The notes under the pieces: generated by a model
Seen by the model: only the letters and a program-made list of their open reading frames with translations
Told to the model about the DNA's origin: nothing
Databases searched by the model: none
Assembly (NCBI GenBank): GCA_003519205.1
Contig: DOXE01000131.1
Coordinates: 4,251-9,853, forward strand
Length of the DNA stretch: 5,603 nucleotides
Direction of reading: 5' to 3'
Origin: Chloroflexota bacterium
GTDB lineage: Bacteria > Chloroflexota > Anaerolineae > Promineifilales > Promineifilaceae
Shown: positions 1-5,603 of the stretch, in pieces
How positions within the stretch are numbered: the first letter of the stretch is position 1
How the letters are laid out: each line of letters begins with the position of its first letter
Made by a program: the position numbers and the translations under genes

Positions 1-866
1 TGTCTAGAGGGAGGTGGGTATCCGATAAAATCAACAACGATGGGCTTGCCGATCCGTCTGGCAAAAACTAGTAAGCTTGTTGCCACTTCGGGCTTTGGTG
101 GTTTGGAAACGATAACAATAACATCGGTTTGGTCATCTCTAGCTAAGATATCCAAGCCTTGAAACGTGGTGATCGCTGCTACATCAGACGATAAGTCACG
201 GCCACCTGTCCCTAGAGCCTGAGAAATACCGCTTCCCAGATGGTGGATCTCGGTACTTATTGCCTGTAATCCAGTACCGGATGCAGCCACCAAACCAATT
301 GATCCATTTCTGACATAATTGGCGAAGCCCAGGCCGATTCCATTAATGATGGCGGTACCACAGTCGGGACCCATGACCAGTAGACCTTTATCCCTGGCGA
401 TGTTCTTTAGATCGACCTCATCCTCTAACGGCACGTTATCACTAAACAGGAAAACATTTAGATTAAGGTCCAATGCGTTCCGGGCTACTCCAGCCGCGTA
501 ACGGCCGGGTACCGATATCAAAGCCCATTGCGCTTCAGGAAGTTGTTGAACAGCAACATCAAGACTATGGGGTCTGAATTCTTGAGTGACACCCCGCCGC
601 CTACTGGCCAGTAAGCCATCAACCTGGCTTAATGCATCGCCGGCCATCTTCTTGTCCTTAGCCTTAACGACGATAAGAAGATCATCTGATCCGGCCGGCG
701 ATTCAACGGCCAACCCACTCGCAGCAAGCAACTCTTTATTTGCCGGGGTAGCCATCACCACGCCAACATCAATGACACCAGGTAGATCCGCTAGCGACCG
801 TTGCAACTGCATTAATATGACCGAATCAAAGTAGGCTCCCGGCCTGACTTCACTGAGAATCGTCAT
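1..866 (-). CDS. fdrA: FdrA family protein, N-terminal 288 residues (runs off left edge)
   Basis: The reading frame from the ATG at 866 stays open to base 1, giving 288 residues of a protein that is about 555 residues long in E. coli. It is recognised by family motifs: MATPANKELL at 39-48, LISVPGRYAA at 117-126, FSDNVPLEDEV at 141-151, GLLVMGPDCGTAI at 161-173, AASGTG at 194-199, GGRDLS at 221-226 and VSKPP at 253-257. FdrA resembles the CoA-binding alpha subunit of succinyl-CoA synthetase. With YlbE and YlbF it forms the oxamate carbamoyltransferase of E. coli allantoin breakdown (renamed AllF), a cytoplasmic enzyme yielding carbamoyl phosphate. The ATG is supported by GGAAGG five bases upstream and by alignment of the start with E. 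coli FdrA (AYFDSV against CFQDSV). It follows the amidase by 71 bases, probably in the same operon. Family assignment is secure; the substrate here is inferred and might not be oxamate. The C-terminal half cannot be judged. Confidence 0.93.
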   Translation of the reverse strand, partial: MTILSEVRPGAYFDSVILMQLQRSLADLPGVIDVGVVMATPANKELLAASGLAVESPAGSDDLLIVVKAKDKKMAGDALSQVDGLLASRRRGVTQEFRPHSLDVAVQQLPEAQWALISVPGRYAAGVARNALDLNLNVFLFSDNVPLEDEVDLKNIARDKGLLVMGPDCGTAIINGIGLGFANYVRNGSIGLVAASGTGLQAISTEIHHLGSGISQALGTGGRDLSSDVAAITTFQGLDILARDDQTDVIVIVSKPPKPEVATSLLVFARRIGKPIVVDFIGYPPPSR

Positions 867-937
867 GTTTGCCTTCCAGCACTCTAATTGGGGAAGCGTC
901 CAGGTATTTTGAAGGCCAGGTCACTCGTTTGAAGTAA
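867..937 (-). promoter_or_regulatory. Amidase-fdrA spacer with fdrA ribosome binding site inside an inverted repeat
   Basis: This 71-base spacer holds the fdrA Shine-Dalgarno sequence, GGAAGG on the minus strand (872-877), five bases before the ATG. The same bases form part of GAAGGC (871-876), a perfect 6-base complement to GCCTTC upstream in the transcript (911-916), with a 34-base loop. If the pairing forms, it would hide the ribosome binding site and lower fdrA translation relative to the genes before it. There is no run of T that would suggest a terminator, and no clear promoter, so fdrA most likely depends on read-through from the amidase gene. The binding site is well supported; the masking role is a guess. 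Confidence 0.45.
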
Positions 938-2242
938 TCAATAATCGGTACGAATCATTGGCTCCAAATGGGTCGACCAGGCAAATAATGTTTCATCCTC
1001 ATACCATCGACCTGCCACTTGTAAACCCATTGGCAAACCTTTGTCATTGACCCCTGATGGTATGTTGATCGTTGGTATACCGCTATGAGTCCAAGGCAAA
1101 TTCATGATCGGATCGCCTGTGCTATCCAACCCTTTCGGAGCGGTGCCTGGAGCAGCTGGAGATATCCATAAATCCAAGCTGTACTCATCCATGAGTCGCA
1201 ACAATTCTTGCACGAATTGCCTGCGCTCGGTCAACGCCTCATCCAGATCGCTTTTGGAGATTTCACGGCCCTTTTCTATTAATGCCGCCGTTTTTTCGTG
1301 ATAAAGATCGCCAAATTTTTTGAACCAACGGGAATGGACTTGTGCCGCTTCAGCCGCTAATATCAAATTATGTCGCTCCACAATAGCCTCGAAATTTTGG
1401 ATTGCCGACACCTGCTTCAGCGTGCATCCACCTTCCGATAAGCGTCGACACACAGCTTCAAAGTTGTCCAAAGCTTCATCTGACGCATATTTAAGGTATG
1501 AACCGTTGGGAATTCCGATCACGGGCGAATTATAGGCCACGGCCAATTGCCAATGTGGGCAAAGTAATCCGGCAACTAACTCAGCACCAGCAACATCATT
1601 ACTGAAAATCCCCACATGATCTAGCGAAGGCGACAAAGGAATTACGCCTGTTCGATCAATACGATCGTAACTCGGCTTATAACCGACGATGCCACAGAAG
1701 GAGGCCGGCCGTGTTATCGAACCAATCGTTTGCGTTCCGGTGGCCAAGGGACTTAGTCCAGCAGCTACGGCGGCGGCCGAGCCACTGCTTGAACCGCCCG
1801 GTGTATAATCCAGATTGCGGGGATTTCGTGTAGGCCCAGGAGCAAAATAAGCAAATTCCGTGGTAACCGTTTTGCCCATCACCAACGCACCGGCTTGTTT
1901 TAATAAGGATACACTTGACGCTTCGCGGCCTTGCAATTCTTCCGGTGGTAACCGACTACCTGCTCGGGTTGGGAAGCCATCAACCTGAAAAATGTCCTTT
2001 ATCCCAACAGGTAAGCCAAACAAAGGGGGACGGTTAGGCGGATGGGGATATTTCTTTTTTAATTTCTGCGCCTCCTGTCGGAGCCTTTCAAACCGATTTT
2101 CTTCTTCGACGAATGAATGGATCGACGGCTCCAAGATAGAAAAGAGGACCTCAAGCTCGGCTAAATACTCCTCGAGATCCAGGGAGCCTGCTCGGAGTTC
2201 ATGAGCCAGAGAAAGCAGTGGTCGCTTAGGTGGCGCGCTCAT
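938..2242 (-). CDS. Amidase (amidase signature family), 434 residues
   Basis: This is a cytoplasmic hydrolase of the amidase signature family, which cuts C-N amide bonds with a Ser-cisSer-Lys triad. All three residues are visible: Lys82 in GLPVGIKDIF, the cis-serine Ser151 in the glycine/serine stretch at 149-155 (GGSSSGS), and the nucleophile Ser175 in TIGSITRPASFCG, 24 residues after Ser151 as in fatty acid amide hydrolase. The usual DTGGSIR core reads QTIGSITR, a variant I believe occurs in other family members. Length is slightly short for the family (450-500). The frame extends 40 codons further upstream, but that part overlaps the 2Fe-2S subunit gene; the ATG at 2242 is preferred because it starts 10 bases after that gene's stop with a strong AAGGGG six bases ahead. 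No signal peptide is seen. Neighbours suggest a role in breaking down an amide, ureide or opened heterocycle; the substrate is unknown. Confidence 0.93.
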   Translation of the reverse strand: MSAPPKRPLLSLAHELRAGSLDLEEYLAELEVLFSILEPSIHSFVEEENRFERLRQEAQKLKKKYPHPPNRPPLFGLPVGIKDIFQVDGFPTRAGSRLPPEELQGREASSVSLLKQAGALVMGKTVTTEFAYFAPGPTRNPRNLDYTPGGSSSGSAAAVAAGLSPLATGTQTIGSITRPASFCGIVGYKPSYDRIDRTGVIPLSPSLDHVGIFSNDVAGAELVAGLLCPHWQLAVAYNSPVIGIPNGSYLKYASDEALDNFEAVCRRLSEGGCTLKQVSAIQNFEAIVERHNLILAAEAAQVHSRWFKKFGDLYHEKTAALIEKGREISKSDLDEALTERRQFVQELLRLMDEYSLDLWISPAAPGTAPKGLDSTGDPIMNLPWTHSGIPTINIPSGVNDKGLPMGLQVAGRWYEDETLFAWSTHLEPMIRTDY

Positions 2243-2248
2243 CGCTTG

Positions 2249-2254
2249 CCCCTT
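2249..2254 (-). promoter_or_regulatory. Ribosome binding site that sets the amidase start
   Basis: The minus strand reads AAGGGG six bases before the ATG at 2242, a strong Shine-Dalgarno match. It shares its two A bases with the TAA stop codon of the preceding 2Fe-2S subunit gene (2253-2255), so ribosomes finishing that gene stop on the binding site of the next. This points to translational coupling and is the main reason to reject the longer reading frame starting at 2362. Confidence 0.75.
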
Positions 2255-2753
2255 ATCTATCTTCACCAAACATACTCTGAGCTGCGATGGAAACGGCTTC
2301 GACGATATTCTGGTATCCAGTGCAGCGACATAGATTTCCCGAAATAGCCTCTCTGATTTCAACTTCAGATGGTTGTGGATTTTGTTCGAGAAATGCCACC
2401 AGGGTCATCAAAAAACCGGGTGTGCAGAATCCACACTGCAAACCATGAGCCTGCCAAAAGGCGTCCTGGAGCGGATGGAGCTCCAGGTCATTCGCTGGGC
2501 CGGTCGAGGAAAGATCTTCTACGGTCCGAATCTCATGGCCATCAGCCTGAACGGCTAGCATGATACATGATCGCACCGGTTGTCCATCAAACAGGATCGT
2601 ACAAGCTCCGCAGACTCCTTGCTCGCAGCCAACATGTGTGCCAGTAAGGTCTAATTCATGGCGGATAAAGTCGCTTAATAGCATCCTCGGTTCAACATTA
2701 CCACGATAAAGTTGCCCGTTTACTTTGATCTCTACGTTGTGCGGCTCAATCAT
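2253..2753 (-). CDS. Molybdenum hydroxylase small subunit, two 2Fe-2S clusters (CoxS/XdhC-like)
   Basis: This 166-residue protein matches the small iron-sulfur subunit of the xanthine dehydrogenase/CO dehydrogenase family at normal length. The N-terminal plant-ferredoxin-type domain carries GCEQGVCGACT with Cys43, Cys48 and Cys51, and Cys63 as fourth ligand. The C-terminal helical domain carries QCGFCTPG (Cys107, Cys110) and LCRCTGY (Cys142, Cys144) for the second cluster. All eight ligands are present, so it should be functional. It passes electrons from the molybdenum site in the large subunit to FAD in the medium subunit, encoded just upstream with a 24-base gap. Its own ribosome binding site is weak (GGA about 7 bases before the ATG), which suggests dependence on upstream translation. 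Family members act on CO, xanthine, nicotinate, quinolines, aldehydes and others; this subunit does not tell which. Confidence 0.96.
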   Translation of the reverse strand: MIEPHNVEIKVNGQLYRGNVEPRMLLSDFIRHELDLTGTHVGCEQGVCGACTILFDGQPVRSCIMLAVQADGHEIRTVEDLSSTGPANDLELHPLQDAFWQAHGLQCGFCTPGFLMTLVAFLEQNPQPSEVEIREAISGNLCRCTGYQNIVEAVSIAAQSMFGEDR

Positions 2754-2777
2754 GCAATATCCGGTTTAATTTGATCA

Positions 2778-3659
2778 CTACTGTATCTTTTGCATAGCCC
2801 TCGTTGCAGCTTGGTCGAGGGCGCGGACGGTCAATACGCGAGACAGATGTCGTAAATACGGCACCGAAGCATGGATATTTGCTGTTGGCTCTATCGCCGC
2901 ATCGGCTACTTCAGCCGCCTCACGGTAAAGAGCAGGTGATAGTTTTTCATTTATTAAGACTGCGGCCGCTTGTTGAGCCTCGATCGGCGTATCACCGGCA
3001 TTAAGGTAAACCAACCTGGCATGAATACAGTGACCACTATTATCTAATGTGATAACCGCAGCCACGCCAATGAGAGCATAATCTCCCTTTCTTCGGGCAA
3101 ATTCGACGAAAGACCAACCAGTACGCGGTGCCATAGGCGGAATTGCTACCTCAATCAGCACCTCTTCGGGTTTGATATCGGTTGTGAATATACCTTGAAA
3201 ACAGCTCGATGAACTAATCCAGCGTTCGCCCGAATTACTACGCACAAGCAAGCGACCATCAAGTGCAACCATGATTACGGGTAGTTCAGCAGCCGGATCG
3301 GCGTGAACCAAGCTTCCACCAATGGTGCCCCGGTTGCGAATTTGCGGGTGGGCCACATGGGGCATCGTCTCGGCGATCAACGGTGCCTGGCGAGCAATAG
3401 TTGGATCCGTCTCCAGGCGTCGCTGCCTCGTCATGGCACCGATGCGTAGTTCGCCATTTTCGTTCGATATTACATAGTCCAATTCTGAAACTTTGTTCAG
3501 GTCGATCAGTAACATTGGCTGGACCAACCTGAAGTTCATGGCCGGGATTAAACTTTGACCTCCAGCCAATAATTTGGCGTCATCTCCGTTTTCCGACATA
3601 ATCTCGACAACCGCCGATAATGAGTCAGGGGCAAGGTACTCAAACGGCGCTGGCTTCAT
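2778..3659 (-). CDS. Molybdenum hydroxylase FAD-binding medium subunit (CoxM/CutM-like)
   Basis: This 293-residue protein is a typical FAD-binding subunit of the xanthine/CO dehydrogenase family and receives electrons from the 2Fe-2S subunit encoded next. The FAD-contact motifs are both present: AGGQSLIPAMNFRL at 32-45 and TIGGSLVHADPAAELP at 112-127. The start MKPAPFEYLAPDSL matches the usual family opening (K-P-x-x-F-x-Y). The C-terminal CO-dehydrogenase flavoprotein domain covers roughly 178-285. It is the first gene of the proposed operon: a promoter lies 78-106 bases upstream, and GAGGA (3669-3673) precedes the ATG by nine bases. In many clusters the order is medium, small, large; here an amidase gene follows the small subunit in place of the large one. 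The electron acceptor and the substrate cannot be told from this subunit. Confidence 0.95.
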   Translation of the reverse strand: MKPAPFEYLAPDSLSAVVEIMSENGDDAKLLAGGQSLIPAMNFRLVQPMLLIDLNKVSELDYVISNENGELRIGAMTRQRRLETDPTIARQAPLIAETMPHVAHPQIRNRGTIGGSLVHADPAAELPVIMVALDGRLLVRSNSGERWISSSSCFQGIFTTDIKPEEVLIEVAIPPMAPRTGWSFVEFARRKGDYALIGVAAVITLDNSGHCIHARLVYLNAGDTPIEAQQAAAVLINEKLSPALYREAAEVADAAIEPTANIHASVPYLRHLSRVLTVRALDQAATRAMQKIQ

Positions 3660-3668
3660 GGGAGCAAT

Positions 3669-3673
3669 TCCTC
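3669..3673 (-). promoter_or_regulatory. Ribosome binding site of the FAD-binding subunit gene
   Basis: GAGGA on the minus strand stands nine bases before the ATG at 3659. It supports that ATG as the start of the first gene in the operon. Confidence 0.65.
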
Positions 3674-3704
3674 AATAATGATTGAAACACGAACCTGGTG
3701 GATG

Positions 3705-3723
3705 CAGTTATGTATAATGACTG
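3705..3723. promoter_or_regulatory. Imperfect palindrome, possible operator
   Basis: CAGTTATGTATAATGACTG is a 19-base imperfect palindrome with six of nine symmetric pairs matching around a central A. It sits about 7-25 bases downstream of the predicted transcription start, where a bound repressor would block the operon. Its left arm CAGTTAT occurs again at 3777-3783, upstream of the -35 box, so two half-similar sites flank the promoter. The regulator family is not identifiable, and the match is weak enough to be chance in AT-rich DNA. Confidence 0.3.
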
Positions 3724-3736
3724 GTAAGGCCTGAAC

Positions 3737-3765
3737 ATTATCTTGGAATCAATTTAAGTTGTCAA
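3737..3765 (-). promoter_or_regulatory. Sigma70-type promoter of the hydroxylase-amidase-fdrA operon
   Basis: On the minus strand a perfect -35 box TTGACA (3760-3765) is followed by exactly 17 bases and GATAAT (3737-3742), one mismatch from the -10 consensus. The surrounding bases are AT-rich. Transcription would begin near 3730, leaving a leader of about 70 bases before the ATG at 3659. It is the best promoter match in the gap and is placed correctly for the four genes to its left. A promoter this close to consensus normally needs a repressor if the operon is conditional. Confidence 0.75.
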
Positions 3766-3797
3766 TATCTGTATGTCAGTTATATGCATAGCGACGA

Positions 3798-3887
3798 ACT
3801 CCAGTGCCAGAAACACCTTGGGCCTTAATCGCCAACGAAATCGGCTTGACCGGCGAAGAAGCCATTCAAACTAGAGAGGCCACGGCC
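3798..3887 (+). pseudogene. Possible helix-turn-helix gene remnant
   Basis: One plus-strand frame between in-frame stops at 3789 and 3888 encodes 30 residues, including PVPETPWALIANEIGLTGEEA. This resembles by eye the start of Lrp/AsnC-type or siroheme-decarboxylase-type winged-helix domains (a Pro-rich turn, then an aromatic-A-x-x-A-x-x-x-G-L-[ST]-x-E-E segment). There is no start codon in this frame after the stop at 3789, and I could not find the continuation of such a protein in any frame downstream. It may be a decayed regulator or a chance frame; the same bases also carry inverted repeats, which weakens the coding reading. Confidence 0.15.
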
Positions 3888-3915
3888 TAAGGGGCAGCGG
3901 CCGTGATCCTGGCAC
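3804..3915 (-). repeat. Nested inverted repeats, possible branched RNA structure
   Basis: Read on the minus strand, GTGCCAG (3909-3915) pairs perfectly with CTGGCAC (3804-3810). Inside are CACGGCC (3899-3905) with GGCCGTG (3881-3887) over an 11-base loop, and GGCTT (3859-3863) with AAGCC (3843-3847), also over an 11-base loop. An alternative to the last pair is TCGCC (3852-3856) with GGCGA (3829-3833). Together these could form a three-way junction of about 112 bases. The element ends 38 bases upstream of the operon's -35 box, so it is not part of that promoter's leader; it would have to be read from the YfhO side or from an unseen promoter. It fits no riboswitch class I recognise. Confidence 0.25.
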
Positions 3916-4097
3916 CTATCTCTCTCTCCTAAGAATATCAGGTTTTTCGAAGTCCACGATGCCTTCAGCATCATGGCTTGATCGTGTTGCAATTTACCGG
4001 CCTGGCAGGCCCAAACCAGTTCTGAGATCGATAAATTGCGCTCATGCAAAGAGCCGGTGGCGTTACATCGACGGTCATCACCCACATATTCACAAAC

Positions 4098-5603
4098 TCA
4101 GGAACCTAAATGAGGACGTACAAATAATAGTCCAATCAATATTATTAGTATGAATAATCCGGCAACAGTTACGGTAAAACCGATTCGAAATGTACCCGGT
4201 TGGAATACAAACTCAACTTCGTGATTTCCTGGTGGCACAATCACTCCCCGGAATAAAACGTCTGTCTGGACTATTGGAGTTGGCTGGCCATCTATCGTGG
4301 CCTGCCAACCTGGATAGTAAGCATCGGTCAAAATCAACAATCCTTCTGTATTTTCCTCAACGTGGATAAGGACCCGCTCTGGTTCGTAATCGACGATGGT
4401 TGCTTGACCGTCACCCTCCCCCTCCCATACTTGCCGATCTGGACCTATGATGACGGCTTCCTGGCCTGGATCAAAACTTGGTGTGCTCATGGCTTCCAGG
4501 CTACTGTCGATTGACGGCCTCGATAACCAATCGTTAACAATAAAAGCCCTGGGTAAAACATCCAGGTTCTCATAGATCTTCACGTCCCCGGAATGTATTA
4601 ACCGGTAATCACCTGTCACTAAGCTTTGAAAAGTCCCATCCCGGGAATCGACCAGGGCCAAACCTTGCAACTCCCAGTTACAGTTCGTGGCGTCAACTGC
4701 TTTATCCGGGCACGGATATAGTTTGATCGCTTGAGGAATCGCCGGTTCAGGCCAGGTTACACGGTAGAGGTTCTGGCTTATTGCGTTCGGTTCAAGTTGC
4801 CAGAGATGATTATCATCTGTCCTGACTTCGATTAAACCAGGATATCCTTTGGCCACAAACCACAGCTCCGTTGATTCATAATTAGGAATATAACCGACTG
4901 TTACTGGTGGATCTGCGGCCGTCAGGCGAGCGGCAAATTGCTGATCAAAAAAGACACCTTCTACCCATTCATCGACTATCTTATCGGTGATGATATACCG
5001 GGAATTGAACAGATCCAACCAACGATCGGCCGGCACTGCATCGAGATGCTCGCGTAAGCGGCCGTCGGTTGTGTTCGTGTCATCTGATATTAAGAGGCTG
5101 GTTAGCTCAGTATAGCTTCTTAAGGGCAACACACCACCATCAAAGCCATCAACTGCGGGGAGATCAAACAACATCGAGAGATTAGGGCTTAGAACTTCCT
5201 TCTGTTTGGTGGCAATGGTGAAGTCGTACCGGGATTTTTCGGGCAATTGGTCCTGATAAACTGAATCGATTTCACCTTGATCGCCAACGTCAAAGAAGAT
5301 GTCGGACAGACTAAGAAACCGACCTCCCGGAGTCTGACACTCATCACCGTTTCTAGAGCAGGTCGTCATCGATAAAAGCCTTGCGATAGGCGGTCGAAGG
5401 TCAAAAACCGCTTCGGGAGACGTCGGATTGTTGTAAGGAAGGATCCTGGAAGCAGCAAACAAAACGCTGATGGTGATGAAGGCTAAAATGATAGGCCGGA
5501 GGGTGGTCAGCCGAGGTACTTTGCCGGCCAGCAATAACACCAACAAAACAGCCAAAAGTTCGGCCAACCAAGCCAGCAAAGTTATCATCGATGGAGCCTC
5601 AAC
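4098..5603 (-). CDS. YfhO-family membrane protein, C-terminal 501 residues (runs off right edge)
   Basis: The frame is open to the right edge. Residues are counted from the first internal ATG (5588), which is probably not the real start, because family members usually run to about 800 residues or more with many N-terminal membrane segments. Visible are two hydrophobic segments at about 2-21 and 30-48, a long extracytoplasmic stretch, and one membrane segment at about 472-490. Family hallmarks are NLSMLFDLPAVDGFDG near 136-151, LFNSRYIITDK at 193-203, YENLDVLPRAFIV at 339-351, and YYPGWQATIDGQPTPI at 424-439 leading into a beta-rich end. Two close cysteine pairs (77/84, 293/303) could form disulfides outside the membrane. 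YfhO proteins are GT-C-fold-like polytopic proteins; Bacillus members are linked to glycosylation of lipoteichoic acid. Whether this one transfers sugars is unknown. It ends 438 bases before the operon and is probably a separate unit. Confidence 0.88.
   Translation of the reverse strand, partial: VEAPSMITLLAWLAELLAVLLVLLLAGKVPRLTTLRPIILAFITISVLFAASRILPYNNPTSPEAVFDLRPPIARLLSMTTCSRNGDECQTPGGRFLSLSDIFFDVGDQGEIDSVYQDQLPEKSRYDFTIATKQKEVLSPNLSMLFDLPAVDGFDGGVLPLRSYTELTSLLISDDTNTTDGRLREHLDAVPADRWLDLFNSRYIITDKIVDEWVEGVFFDQQFAARLTAADPPVTVGYIPNYESTELWFVAKGYPGLIEVRTDDNHLWQLEPNAISQNLYRVTWPEPAIPQAIKLYPCPDKAVDATNCNWELQGLALVDSRDGTFQSLVTGDYRLIHSGDVKIYENLDVLPRAFIVNDWLSRPSIDSSLEAMSTPSFDPGQEAVIIGPDRQVWEGEGDGQATIVDYEPERVLIHVEENTEGLLILTDAYYPGWQATIDGQPTPIVQTDVLFRGVIVPPGNHEVEFVFQPGTFRIGFTVTVAGLFILIILIGLLFVRPHLGS

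Larger units (their letters stand above)
3660..4097. other. 438-base intergenic region between the YfhO-like gene and the operon
   Basis: No convincing intact gene is found on either strand. A minus-strand frame of 86 codons (3825-4085, GTG start) has no ribosome binding site, no recognisable domain, and a sequence full of Arg, Gly and Cys that does not look like a real protein. The operon promoter and palindrome fill the left part. The centre holds paired repeats (3804-3915) and a possible plus-strand gene remnant. The right part (3916-4097) shows only a short palindrome, GGCCTGCCAGGCC at 3999-4011, without a T-run, so I find no clear intrinsic terminator for the YfhO-like gene. Confidence 0.6.

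Noticed and set aside
319..834. Plus-strand open frames at 319-501 and 586-834
   Set aside because: They lie opposite fdrA, whose motifs are unmistakable on the minus strand, and are low-complexity Ser/Arg/Pro-rich shadows.
2243..2362. A 40-codon N-terminal extension of the amidase starting at 2362
   Set aside because: It overlaps the conserved C-terminal cluster-binding end of the 2Fe-2S subunit in another frame, matches no amidase N-terminus, and the ATG at 2242 has a far better ribosome binding site.
2253..3659. Calling the subunits aerobic CO dehydrogenase
   Set aside because: The medium and small subunits are shared by the whole family; only the large subunit's active-site loop could show CO oxidation, and it is absent here. 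The amidase and FdrA neighbours point elsewhere.
3881..3905. The GC-rich hairpin CACGGCC/GGCCGTG as intrinsic terminator of the YfhO-like gene
   Set aside because: It is almost 200 bases past the stop codon and no T-run follows on the minus strand.
3825..4085. An 86-codon minus-strand reading frame in the intergenic gap
   Set aside because: GTG start without a ribosome binding site, odd composition, no domain recognised; other readings of the same bases are equally plausible.
3660..4097. A known riboswitch (molybdenum cofactor, purine or guanidine) ahead of the operon
   Set aside because: I looked for conserved cores of these classes and saw none; the predicted leader is only about 70 bases and lies outside the structured repeats.

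Overview
The window carries bacterial chromosomal DNA with all recognisable genes on the minus strand, so transcription runs from high to low coordinates. Composition is close to half GC by eye. The genes resemble those of Chloroflexota: large YfhO-family membrane proteins and molybdenum-hydroxylase cassettes beside amidases are common there. That assignment is an inference from gene types only; no rRNA or other marker gene is present.

Right part (4098-5603): the C-terminal 501 residues of a YfhO-family membrane protein whose N-terminus lies beyond the right edge. Middle (3660-4097): a 438-base stretch with no convincing gene. It holds a near-perfect sigma70-type promoter pointing left (3737-3765), an imperfect palindrome just downstream of it, a set of inverted repeats that could fold as a branched RNA (3804-3915), and a possible decayed plus-strand reading frame. 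Left part (1-3659): four tightly spaced genes that look like one operon driven by that promoter. They are the FAD-binding medium subunit of a molybdenum hydroxylase (2778-3659), its 2Fe-2S small subunit (2253-2753), an amidase-signature hydrolase (938-2242), and the first 288 residues of FdrA (1-866). FdrA runs off the left edge and is easy to miss because it has no stop codon in the window.

The grouping suggests a catabolic pathway. A molybdenum enzyme of the xanthine/CO dehydrogenase family would hydroxylate a substrate, probably an N-heterocycle or similar; the amidase would cut an amide or ring-opened amide; and FdrA is a component of the oxamate carbamoyltransferase of anaerobic allantoin breakdown in E. 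coli (FdrA-YlbE-YlbF, also named AllFGH), which yields carbamoyl phosphate. The actual substrate cannot be read from the sequence. The molybdopterin-binding large subunit needed by the first enzyme is not in the window; if it is in this operon it should lie left of base 1, probably with the other carbamoyltransferase subunits.
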